Shown piece after piece: positions 41,331 through 50,135 of a stretch of DNA of 64,000 nt; within the stretch, counting starts at the first letter, position 1; every line of letters begins with the position of its first letter. The notes under the pieces were generated by a model. The model saw nothing but the letters and a program-made list of their open reading frames with translations, did no database searches and was not told the origin of the DNA. A program made the translations under genes and the position numbers. Source of the stretch: Pseudomonas viridiflava (GTDB lineage: Bacteria; Pseudomonadota; Gammaproteobacteria; Pseudomonadales; Pseudomonadaceae); contig NZ_UTVH01000001.1 in the NCBI RefSeq assembly GCF_900585905.1, positions 558,001 through 622,000 on the forward strand, read 5' to 3'.

Positions 41331-42710
41331 TCAGTCCAGAAGAGAAAGGGTGACAGGCGTCAGGTGATTGTCTTCGACCCGCACCTGCAGTTCGCCTTCG
41401 CCGAGCCTTGCGGTCAGGCGCTGGCCGGTGTGGGTCTGTGCCGCGCTGCGAATCGCCTGGCCGCGCTCGTCCAGCAGGATGCTGTAGCCGCGGCCCAGGG
41501 TCGCCAGCGGGCTGATCACGTGCAGGGTTTGCACGTGGGTCTGCAGTTGCAGGCGCCGGGTCTTTAGGGCGTCGCGCATGGCTTTGGGCAGGCGCGCAGC
41601 CAGCACGTCCAGACGCTGACGCAGAAAACCCAGGGTCTTGCCCGGATGCTGCGCCGCCAGACGGCTGTCCAGGTGCGCGAGCCTGACCTGGCGTTTGTGC
41701 ATCTGCTGCTCGAAGGCGCGGCGCATGCGCATGTCCAGATCATCCAGGCGTTGCGCTTGCTGTTTCAGACGTTCGCCCGGATGACGCAGGCGGCGAGACA
41801 CGCCTTCAAGACGCAGGCGTTCGCGCATCAGCTTGTCCTGCATGCGGCTGATCAGGCGACGATGCAGACTGTCGACACGGCGATGCAGGTCGCTGGAATC
41901 CGGCGCCAGCAGTTCTGCCGCTGCCGAGGGTGTCGGTGCGCGCACGTCAGCGACAAAGTCACTGATCGATACATCGGTTTCATGGCCGACGGCGCTGACA
42001 ATCGGCGTCACACAGGCATCGATGGCGCGGGCAACGGCTTCTTCGTTGAAGCACCAGAGGTCTTCCAGCGACCCGCCGCCACGGGCCAGGATCAGTGCGT
42101 CGAAGCCACGGTCGTCCGCGCTGCGCAGGGCGCGCACGATCTGATTGATGGCCTCACGCCCCTGCACGGCAGTGGGGATCAGCGTCAACTGGACCTGCGG
42201 TGCGCGGCGGCGGAACACACTGATGATGTCGCGGATGACTGCTCCGGTGGGCGAGCTGATGATGCCAATGCGACGGGGATGCAAGGGCAGGGCGACCTTG
42301 CGCTCGGCACTGAACAGGCCTTCGGCGCTGAGCTTGTCCTTCAGCGCGTCGAACGCCAGGCGCAGCGCGCCGTCACCCGCAGGCTCGACCGTGTCGAGGA
42401 TCAGTTGATAGTCGCCACGGCCCTCGAACAGCGAAACCTTGCCGCGCACCTTGACCTGCAAGCCATCCTTGAGCGCCTGGCGCACCCGCGCGGCACTTTG
42501 CCGAAACAGCGCGCAACGCACCTGAGCACCGGAATCCTTCAGGGTGAAATACACGTGCCCCGAAGCGGGCCGCGACAGGTTGGAGATTTCCCCTTCCACC
42601 CAGATATTGCTGAACACATCCTCCAGCAACACCCGCGCGCGGCCGTTGAGCTGGCTGACAGTAAGGATTTCCCGGTCGAGGCCGAGTCTTGCAAAAGGGT
42701 CTTTGATCAT
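41331..42710 (-). CDS. xseA: exodeoxyribonuclease VII large subunit
   Basis: A 459-residue nuclease subunit. The N-terminal OB fold (LTVSQLNGRARVLLEDVFSN...WVEGEISNLSRP) is followed by the catalytic domain with GIISSPTGAVIRDI and ILARGGGSLEDLWCFNEE. A long basic coiled coil fills residues about 270-390. ATG at 42710 gives MIKDPFARLG; upstream in-frame ATGs add seven residues. The small subunit gene xseB is not in the window. Confidence 0.96.
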   Translation of the reverse strand: MIKDPFARLGLDREILTVSQLNGRARVLLEDVFSNIWVEGEISNLSRPASGHVYFTLKDSGAQVRCALFRQSAARVRQALKDGLQVKVRGKVSLFEGRGDYQLILDTVEPAGDGALRLAFDALKDKLSAEGLFSAERKVALPLHPRRIGIISSPTGAVIRDIISVFRRRAPQVQLTLIPTAVQGREAINQIVRALRSADDRGFDALILARGGGSLEDLWCFNEEAVARAIDACVTPIVSAVGHETDVSISDFVADVRAPTPSAAAELLAPDSSDLHRRVDSLHRRLISRMQDKLMRERLRLEGVSRRLRHPGERLKQQAQRLDDLDMRMRRAFEQQMHKRQVRLAHLDSRLAAQHPGKTLGFLRQRLDVLAARLPKAMRDALKTRRLQLQTHVQTLHVISPLATLGRGYSILLDERGQAIRSAAQTHTGQRLTARLGEGELQVRVEDNHLTPVTLSLLD

Positions 42711-42757
42711 GCCGGGCATCATACAAGGCAAAGTGTGTCTCCTGCACGAAGACAGAC

Positions 42758-42847
42758 GTGGGACCGGCTTCAGCCGGGAAAGCGATGTTTGTGACGATGC
42801 ATTTGCATTGCCAGTCCTGGCCTGTTCCCGGCTAAAGCCGGTCCCAC
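42758..42847. repeat. REP/BIME pair, family B
   Basis: GTGGGACCGGCTTCAGCCGG and inverted partner CCGGCTAAAGCCGGTCCCAC around a 45-bp centre, in the xseA upstream region. Confidence 0.9.
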
Positions 42848-42942
42848 GGTATTTGATCGTGGCCGCGCCTTAATGCTGACTTGACCTCAGCCGCTGGGGG
42901 ATTAAGCTGCCGAGCCACCCACATGACCAGCCAAAGATCATC

Positions 42943-43491
42943 ATGAACAGCCAGAGCATCATCGTCCCGCAGATATCCGCTTACCCCGGTCGTGAAGCCA
43001 GGGCGCGGCTGATTCTGCGCTGGCTGGTCAAGCTCAACGTGGTCGAGCACGAGTTGACCACCTGTGGGCGCACCTATAACAGGATGGCCTACGCCATTGC
43101 GCCGGGCGCCCGTGCGGTGGTGGAAAATCCCGATGCGCTGCCTTTCGGCCAGCCAGTCAACGGCCTGGAGATCGTGACCAAGCGCTGCATCTTCACCCCG
43201 GTCAGGGACTTTGCCGAAGAGGCGGGCTGCCCGGAGTGTCGCAAGGAAGTCGGCGAAGCCCTGTTCGACAGCCTGGAAGACTGGATGCCGGGGCATACCG
43301 ACAATTTCATGTGCCCGGAATGTCGCCACGAAGACGACATCAATGGCTTCCTGTTTCTGCAACCCTGCGGCTTTTCCGACCTGGGGTTCATCTTCAACGA
43401 CTGGCTCGATGCGTCATTCAAGCCGAGCTTTCTGGCTGACTTCGCCGAACGCCTGGATCGTCCGGTGTCCTTCGTCAAGGTTCGCCTATAA
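42943..43491 (+). CDS. conserved hypothetical protein with zinc-ribbon cysteines
   Basis: A 182-residue cytoplasmic protein with two CPEC pairs, GCPECRKEVG near residue 93 and MCPECRHEDDI near 126, which should form one zinc ribbon. I recall similar proteins next to guaB in Pseudomonas, sometimes wrongly labelled as sugar-transport ATPases; there is no Walker motif here. Function is unknown. It ends 30 bp before the guaB promoter. Confidence 0.78.
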   Translation: MNSQSIIVPQISAYPGREARARLILRWLVKLNVVEHELTTCGRTYNRMAYAIAPGARAVVENPDALPFGQPVNGLEIVTKRCIFTPVRDFAEEAGCPECRKEVGEALFDSLEDWMPGHTDNFMCPECRHEDDINGFLFLQPCGFSDLGFIFNDWLDASFKPSFLADFAERLDRPVSFVKVRL

Positions 43492-43507
43492 GCGGCTTCG
43501 ATATTAG

Positions 43508-45055
<1,548 letters not shown>

Positions 45056-45159
45056 TCCGGTTTGCATCGTGGCTTGCGCTGCGATGTAACCGACCTGTTT
45101 TTATAGCCGGGGCTGTTACGCAGCCCCGTGTCGTTTCTGATTTTTGACGAGAATGAGTC

Positions 45160-46737
45160 ATGGCCCTCGACATTCACGCCCACCGTATCCTGATCCTCGA
45201 CTTCGGTTCCCAGTACACCCAATTGATCGCCCGTCGCGTGCGTGAAATCGGCGTCTATTGCGAACTGCACCCGTTCGACATGGACGATGAAGCGATCCGC
45301 GAATTCGCGCCAAAAGGCGTGATCCTCGCCGGTGGTCCCGAGTCTGTGCACGAAGCTGACAGCCCGCGCTGCCCACAAGCGGTATTTGACCTGGGCGTAC
45401 CGGTTTTCGGTATCTGCTACGGCATGCAGACCATGGCCGAGCAACTGGGCGGCAAGGTCGCCGGTTCCGAGCTGCGTGAGTTCGGCTACGCCCGTGTCGA
45501 CGTGGTCGGCAAAAGCCGCCTGCTCGATGGCATCGAAGACCACATCGACGCCGACGGCCTGTTCGGCCTCGACGTATGGATGAGCCACGGCGACAAAGTC
45601 ACCAAACTGCCGGAAGATTTCCACATTCTGGCCAGCACCCCGAGCTGCCCGATTGCCGGCATGGCCGACGACACCCGCGGTTACTACGGCGTGCAGTTCC
45701 ACCCGGAAGTGACCCACACCAAGCAGGGCGGTCGCATCCTGTCGCGCTTCATTCTTGACATCTGCGGTTGCGAAGCCCTGTGGACGCCGTCGAAGATCGC
45801 TGAAGACGCCATCGCTCAGGTTCGCGCCCAGGTCGGTACTGACAACGTCTTGCTGGGCCTGTCCGGCGGCGTTGACTCCTCTGTTGTGGCTGCGCTGCTG
45901 CACAAGGCCATTGGCGACCAGCTGACCTGCGTCTTCGTCGACAACGGTTTGCTGCGTCTGCACGAAGGCGAGCAGGTCATGGCCATGTTCGCCGAGAACA
46001 TGGGCGTCAAGGTGATCCGCGCCAACGCCGAAGAGCAGTTCCTCAATAACCTGGCTGGCGAAAGCGATCCGGAGAAGAAGCGCAAGATCATCGGCCGCAC
46101 CTTCATCGACGTATTCGATGCCGAATCCTGCAAGCTGGACAACATCAAGTACCTTGCCCAGGGCACCATCTACCCCGACGTCATCGAGTCGGCGGGCGCC
46201 AAGAGCGGCAAGGCGCACGTGATCAAGTCGCACCACAACGTGGGCGGCCTGCCGGAAGAAATGAACCTCAAGCTGGTCGAACCCCTGCGCGAGCTGTTCA
46301 AGGATGAAGTGCGTCGCCTCGGCCTCGAACTGGGCCTGCCGTACGACATGGTCTACCGCCACCCATTCCCGGGCCCAGGCCTGGGCGTGCGTATCCTCGG
46401 CGAAGTGAAGAAGGAATACGCCGACCTGCTGCGTCGCGCCGACCACATCTTCATCGAAGAACTGCGCAAAGCCGACTGGTACCAGAAAGTCAGCCAGGCC
46501 TTCGTCGTCTTCCAGCCCGTCAAATCCGTCGGCGTCGTCGGCGACGGCCGCCGCTACGCCTGGGTCGTTGCCCTGCGCGCGGTAGAAACCATCGACTTCA
46601 TGACCGCCCGCTGGGCCCACCTGCCCTACGAACTGCTGGAAACCGTCAGCGGCCGCATCATCAACGAAATCGAAGGCATTTCGCGGGTGACGTATGACGT
46701 ATCGAGCAAGCCGCCTGCGACGATTGAGTGGGAATGA
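45160..46737 (+). CDS. guaA: GMP synthase (glutamine-hydrolysing)
   Basis: A 525-residue enzyme that aminates XMP to GMP. The N-terminal class I amidotransferase has Cys in [13 protein letters not shown] near residue 86 and His/Glu in VQFHPEVTH. The ATP pyrophosphatase has the P-loop [15 protein letters not shown] near residue 233, and the C-terminal dimer domain ends PPATIEWE. The 3' end is complete and the accessory island begins just beyond it. Confidence 0.98.
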   Translation: MALDIHAHRILILDFGSQYTQLIARRVREIGVYCELHPFDMDDEAIREFAPKGVILAGGPESVHEADSPRCPQAVFDLGVPVFGICYGMQTMAEQLGGKVAGSELREFGYARVDVVGKSRLLDGIEDHIDADGLFGLDVWMSHGDKVTKLPEDFHILASTPSCPIAGMADDTRGYYGVQFHPEVTHTKQGGRILSRFILDICGCEALWTPSKIAEDAIAQVRAQVGTDNVLLGLSGGVDSSVVAALLHKAIGDQLTCVFVDNGLLRLHEGEQVMAMFAENMGVKVIRANAEEQFLNNLAGESDPEKKRKIIGRTFIDVFDAESCKLDNIKYLAQGTIYPDVIESAGAKSGKAHVIKSHHNVGGLPEEMNLKLVEPLRELFKDEVRRLGLELGLPYDMVYRHPFPGPGLGVRILGEVKKEYADLLRRADHIFIEELRKADWYQKVSQAFVVFQPVKSVGVVGDGRRYAWVVALRAVETIDFMTARWAHLPYELLETVSGRIINEIEGISRVTYDVSSKPPATIEWE

Positions 46738-46784
46738 TTGAGTGGCCGGTGTTGTCCGGCACGATCTAGCAAGAAATGCACTGG

Positions 46785-46808
46785 AGCCCGCTTAATTGCG
46801 GGCTTTTT
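46785..46808 (+). terminator. terminator after guaA
   Basis: AGCCCGC-TTAATT-GCGGGCTTTTT hairpin and T-run, 48 bp past the guaA stop. It marks the right end of the conserved backbone here. Confidence 0.88.
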
Positions 46809-46812
46809 GCAA

Positions 46813-47041
46813 TTCTCACTTTGCGAAGGTGGCACGGGTGATCACAAGCCAGACTCTGCGACGCAGACGAGTGGTCGAAATGGAGCTGCGCAGTGGGATG
46901 ATGATCTACATGCCGCTTTAATTAGCGGACGGCGCACAGTTCACTATTGAGGGTTGCGTCCAGATAAGGTACAAGAATCTGCTACGCCCTAGTCAAAATA
47001 CCTTTTCCAGTTCTTCGATGCTTATACGTACGCGCCAATTT
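46813..47041. other. junction between guaA and the accessory block
   Basis: No intact gene is visible. A short open stretch in one frame ending at 46920 (with RRRRVVEMELRSGMMIYMPL) could be the tail of a lost gene, but this is weak. Base composition changes to AT-rich after about 46920. Confidence 0.4.
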
Positions 47042-47413
47042 TTATCTATGACCTAACCAGCCACAATACTTAGCGATAGAAGTTTTTCTCTTTTTCTTAA
47101 TATGATCATCAATCGAGCCGAGGATGCTTGTAAGAAAAGTGTGCTCTTCAACCCCGAATCTATCAGGGATGAAGCAAAGGTCGTACCATGACAATATCTC
47201 ATCAACTTGGAAATTTCCGGTTTTTTGAAGTTTTATATAAGTGGTAATATCCTTCCTCAGCGAAAGGGCGGAAAAGTATGATTTTTCCGCCATCCATCGT
47301 TCGATTATTTCTTCAATGGTCAGCTGTCCAGCCCTTTGGTCCCCAGGAAGATAGTCGAGTATTCCGTCGGCCAAGCTCTTCATGAAGTCTATCAGTTGCA
47401 TATAGCTACGCAT
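47042..47413 (-). CDS. immunity-like protein, paralogue of the gene at 48055
   Basis: A 123-residue, mostly helical cytoplasmic protein. Aligned without gaps to the protein at 48055-48426 it is identical at about 72 of 123 positions (hand count), including LSLRKDI, CFIP-RFGV, and ILGSID-HIK-K. The minus strand has GAGG eight bases before the ATG. It is the last gene of the block, far from any toxin, so it looks like an orphan immunity gene protecting against a related RNase toxin. Confidence 0.78.
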   Translation of the reverse strand: MRSYMQLIDFMKSLADGILDYLPGDQRAGQLTIEEIIERWMAEKSYFSALSLRKDITTYIKLQKTGNFQVDEILSWYDLCFIPDRFGVEEHTFLTSILGSIDDHIKKKRKTSIAKYCGWLGHR

Positions 47414-47599
47414 CGCGAAAACCTCAATGCATTTGAAGGGTGATAAAAAAGTAATTGCGTCTAGAGTTATAATTCAACTTCAAGTCCGTTTTTCATAGAT
47501 GTTCCGCTTTGGAATAAGTCAGGATTATGAAGTTGCTTGCTTCTGATATTTAGATGGCTATCTACTCGGAAGACTTAGGTCGCAAATGATGTAAGGCTA
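47414..47599. other. AT-rich spacer between immunity-like genes
   Basis: 186 bp without a credible gene, and no toxin-domain fragment that I can recognise. It could contain a promoter for the last immunity-like gene. Confidence 0.4.
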
Positions 47600-47968
47600 T
47601 CAACTGCGCCCTGTAAATCTGAGTAGAAAATTTCGTGAGCGGATTTTATACTCGGTATCAAGCAAGCTTAAAACATTTGTGAGGAATACATACAAGTCTC
47701 CTTCGAAGTAATCTTCAACGAAAGATGTTTCTTGATTAAATGGGGGGTCTACATATCCCAAGCCTTCCGGAGTCATGTGTTTTTTAATATATTTTTTGAT
47801 TTGCCTTTTTAGAAAAGCCACGTTGAGCATGTTGCGTTCATCAACGTAGCTCTTGACTATCTGGTCCAGGCCTAATGGCGTGAACTGCGCCTTCTCATCG
47901 TCTGATAGGAACTCTCCGACACCTTCACCAACATTATAGATGAAGCCGGTTATTAATCCGTATGCCAT
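47600..47968 (-). CDS. diverged immunity-like protein
   Basis: A 122-residue protein if started at ATG 47968, which has AAGG eight bases upstream; a TTG at 48040 would give 146 residues. I prefer 47968 because it matches the 123-residue size of its two neighbours. Overall similarity to them is weak but in register: an N-terminal LI-F...VG-G...FL...EK, a central L--QIKKYIKK like LRKDI--Y-K, and FLTNVLSLLD like FLTGILGSID. It is probably a distant member of the same immunity family. Confidence 0.65.
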   Translation of the reverse strand: MAYGLITGFIYNVGEGVGEFLSDDEKAQFTPLGLDQIVKSYVDERNMLNVAFLKRQIKKYIKKHMTPEGLGYVDPPFNQETSFVEDYFEGDLYVFLTNVLSLLDTEYKIRSRNFLLRFTGRS

Positions 47969-48054
47969 GGATCTAGCCTTATATAGATGGAAAGGCAGTT
48001 GCTGTGGAGTCGGGCGTGTGGCTGTATTTAGCAAGCTCAATGACCGCTGTCACT

Positions 48055-48426
48055 TTATTTGTAGCCTAGCCAGCCAAAATATTTGACCAATAAGGCTTTT
48101 TCTTTTTCTTTGATATGAGCATCAATCGAGCCGAGGATGCCAGTAAGGAAAGTAGGCTCGTCAACTCCAAACCTTTCAGGGATGAAGCACACATCAAAGT
48201 CCGCGAAAACTTCGTCTACCGAATAGTCAGCGCGCTCGTGGAGCTTTGTATAGCTCACTATATCTTTCCTCAAGGAAAGTGCTTGAAGGTATGTTTTTCG
48301 TTGCATCCACTGCTTAATTATTTCTTCAGTGGTAAGAATGTTCACTCTTTCTTTTTCTGGTAGATGGTCAAGAATACCGTCCCCCACTTCTTTCAGGAAA
48401 TCAATTAGCTCCATGTATTCGCGCAT
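48055..48426 (-). CDS. putative cognate immunity protein of the RNase A-like effector
   Basis: A 123-residue helical protein (MREYMELIDFLKEVGDG...) with no signal, so cytoplasmic, where an RNase toxin would act. The minus strand reads TGAGGCACAAAATG: the toxin stop TGA overlaps the GAGG ribosome site of the ATG at 48426, giving tight toxin-immunity coupling. An in-frame TTG at 48438 would overlap the toxin by 4 bp. Size, position and coupling support an immunity role; the family was not identified by name. Confidence 0.75.
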   Translation of the reverse strand: MREYMELIDFLKEVGDGILDHLPEKERVNILTTEEIIKQWMQRKTYLQALSLRKDIVSYTKLHERADYSVDEVFADFDVCFIPERFGVDEPTFLTGILGSIDAHIKEKEKALLVKYFGWLGYK

Positions 48427-48434
48427 TTTGTGCC

Positions 48435-49280
48435 TCAAGGAATAGGAAATGCCGTAACAATATATGCAGGCATGTGATTGAATTCAGTAAAATCAATAAT
48501 TATTCTAACTTTAGTCATCCTCACAGGAGTCGTTTGTGCAGATATCAGGATTCCCCATCCAATATCGGTGTTTAAGTCACTAACCAATATAATTCTATTT
48601 CTGGTGCGCAGGAACTTGAGTTTGGAAAACATCTGAATTTTTAGCTTGTTGGCTTTCAATGCTTGGCTAACAGCCCATTCAGCCATTTCCATACTTTCAA
48701 AAGTCGTCATCGTTTTTGCTGATCTAACCCGGTGCAAGCGCCTTTGCAACTGTGGAGTGTCTTTTTGAAAGTGGTCTCGCAAAGTATGACCACCCACACT
48801 CTCTCTGGCAGCGTGTAACGGTTTTTCACTAACAGCAACTGTCATTCTTCCCGCACGCACTGAAGAAACCCTGAATGCGTTATAAAGTGACGCTGTGGTA
48901 ATTGGGACGAAAAATTCTGTGGCTAGCCCAATGACCTGACCGGTTGTTCGAGAGGCGCCTAAAGCCTCGGCTGCGGTCGCTCCAGCCTTGAAAGCATATG
49001 AGTCAGTTTGCTTGCCTGTCACAATCTGCGTAGAAGCAGCTGAAAGTTGATCGGATGCGTGAACACCCATTGCCACGCAACCGACCTTTGAAATCATCGT
49101 GGGCTCAGGTAACGCACACAGTACACCCGAACCAGCAAGCTCAATGATTCCGCCAACCAGCCGTAGGCTGCCAAATATACGGTTAGACATCATCTCAGCA
49201 GGCGTAAGAGATTCATGCGTAAGTACTGCCGCCATTTGGGCAAAATTGAGGATGACACGAAAACTTCCATCATCAGACAT
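48435..49280 (-). CDS. T6SS effector with C-terminal CdiA-CT RNase A-like toxin domain
   Basis: A 281-residue protein directly downstream of hcp. Residues 1-150 are Gly/Ala-rich with two amphipathic or hydrophobic stretches (RLVGGIIELAGSGVLCALP near 40-58; QVIGLATEFFVPITTASLY near 115-133) and carry no signal peptide; I take this as the Hcp-loading or delivery part. Residues about 155-281 match the bacterial RNase A-like CDI toxin pattern: ESVGGHTLRDHF (160-171), LQRRLH, TTFESMEMAEWAVSQAL, ILVSDLNTDIGWGIL, and the C-terminal IVTAFPIP. In that family I recall a C-terminal Thr-x-Tyr at the active site; here it reads Thr-Ala-Phe (276-278). It should be an RNase. Confidence 0.78.
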   Translation of the reverse strand: MSDDGSFRVILNFAQMAAVLTHESLTPAEMMSNRIFGSLRLVGGIIELAGSGVLCALPEPTMISKVGCVAMGVHASDQLSAASTQIVTGKQTDSYAFKAGATAAEALGASRTTGQVIGLATEFFVPITTASLYNAFRVSSVRAGRMTVAVSEKPLHAARESVGGHTLRDHFQKDTPQLQRRLHRVRSAKTMTTFESMEMAEWAVSQALKANKLKIQMFSKLKFLRTRNRIILVSDLNTDIGWGILISAQTTPVRMTKVRIIIDFTEFNHMPAYIVTAFPIP

Positions 49281-49291
49281 AATGCGTTTCC

Positions 49292-49786
49292 TTACGCAAA
49301 TGGCTTGTTAGCGGTCCTGTCCCAGCCACCCGAAACGATGCCCGCACTCCCACCATCGGCACGTCGTTGCTGTGAATATTCGAATTTGATGCGTCCGTAG
49401 TTCAAGGTTACGACTTCGACAGGGAAGCCTGACTGTTCTGCGCCTTGCCCGCTGACTAATGCGATCAGCACCTCTTCAAGCACGATGTCCAGATACTTAA
49501 ATTTTTCAGTTCCCGCACGATGGACTCGGATCGTCACGGTTTTGATGTGCGAGCCTCTGCAGCAAAGCTCGAACAGTTTAGGAGTCGCACGGTCAATGTA
49601 TTTGCTGATCTGGAAGTCTCCGAGTGAGACACCTCCAGCGGAAGCACCACTACTGGAAGTGGCTGTCTGACTGATGGACTGCATGGCGTCGTAGTGGTAG
49701 GACAGCAGCTCAATCCAACCTTGGTGCCCCTCGTCCAGCGACTCGCCCTCAACCCCGTCAACCTTCATAAATGCATCAAATGACAT
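49292..49786 (-). CDS. hcp: Hcp family type VI secretion tube protein
   Basis: A 164-residue Hcp. MSFDAFMKVDGVEGESLDEGH, GWIELLSYHYD and the beta strands ending VVTLNYGRIKFEYSQQ are family signatures. Hcp hexamers stack into the T6SS tube and carry small effectors in their lumen. I use ATG 49786, preceded by CAGGGAGC on the minus strand; an upstream in-frame start would add seven residues. No structural T6SS genes are nearby, so this is an orphan hcp that relies on a T6SS encoded elsewhere. The effector gene starts 11 bp after its stop. Confidence 0.92.
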   Translation of the reverse strand: MSFDAFMKVDGVEGESLDEGHQGWIELLSYHYDAMQSISQTATSSSGASAGGVSLGDFQISKYIDRATPKLFELCCRGSHIKTVTIRVHRAGTEKFKYLDIVLEEVLIALVSGQGAEQSGFPVEVVTLNYGRIKFEYSQQRRADGGSAGIVSGGWDRTANKPFA

Positions 49787-49856
49787 GCTTAGCTCCCTGC
49801 TTCTCATTAATTGAAGTCAGAACACTAACTGCATTCTGGCGCGAATTGCTAGCCCC

Positions 49857-49865
49857 GGGGGGGGG
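49857..49865. repeat. homopolymeric G tract
   Basis: Nine G preceded by CCCC, at the upstream edge of the hcp block. It is a slippage-prone sequence; the length may also be an assembly error. Confidence 0.7.
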
Positions 49866-49881
49866 CTTGGGTGGGTCCCAT

Positions 49882-49901
49882 GTTGAGAGGTGACTCTCAA
49901 C
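49882..49901 (+). other. perfect inverted repeat upstream of hcp
   Basis: GTTGAGAG-GTGA-CTCTCAAC, an 8-bp perfect stem with 4-nt loop followed by TTTT on the plus strand. It could be a regulator site for hcp, 96 bp upstream of its ATG, or an orphan terminator. Confidence 0.5.
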
Positions 49902-50135
49902 TTTTGCTTCAACAGGCCGAATTTTGCTCTGCTCTCCTACTTAATTACGGCTCACTCCATATTCTCGTCATGCTTGGCGCTTATCAGGCACAGGGTATTC
50001 GCCCATTAGGACCGAGGCCGCTATCGCCCACCACACCTTCACCCTTAATTTTTCCCCAATGCAGGTGTATCGTATTCGCCTTTCGCGCCGGCTTTGCTGC
50101 GGCGCCGTTGTCTGGTTTTGAGGTGCAGAGCATTT

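Larger units (their letters stand above)
46920..49850. mobile_element. AT-rich accessory block (Hcp-effector-immunity island)
   Basis: The five genes here are all on the minus strand, and stretches are strongly AT-rich (for example 19 G/C in the 60 bases from 47041), unlike the flanking purine and oxidoreductase genes. No integrase, transposase or clear flanking repeats were found. The 3' end of guaA is a known integration site for islands in several bacteria, but I see no direct evidence of site-specific integration here. Acquisition by recombination between conserved flanks is equally possible. Confidence 0.6.

Noticed and set aside
46813..46920. Remnant coding sequence after the guaA terminator
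   Set aside because: The open stretch is only about 36 codons, and I cannot relate it to any family, so I mention it only as part of the junction.
47414..47599. Fragment of an orphan toxin between immunity genes
   Set aside because: Reading the minus strand gave no stretch resembling the RNase A-like domain or another toxin.
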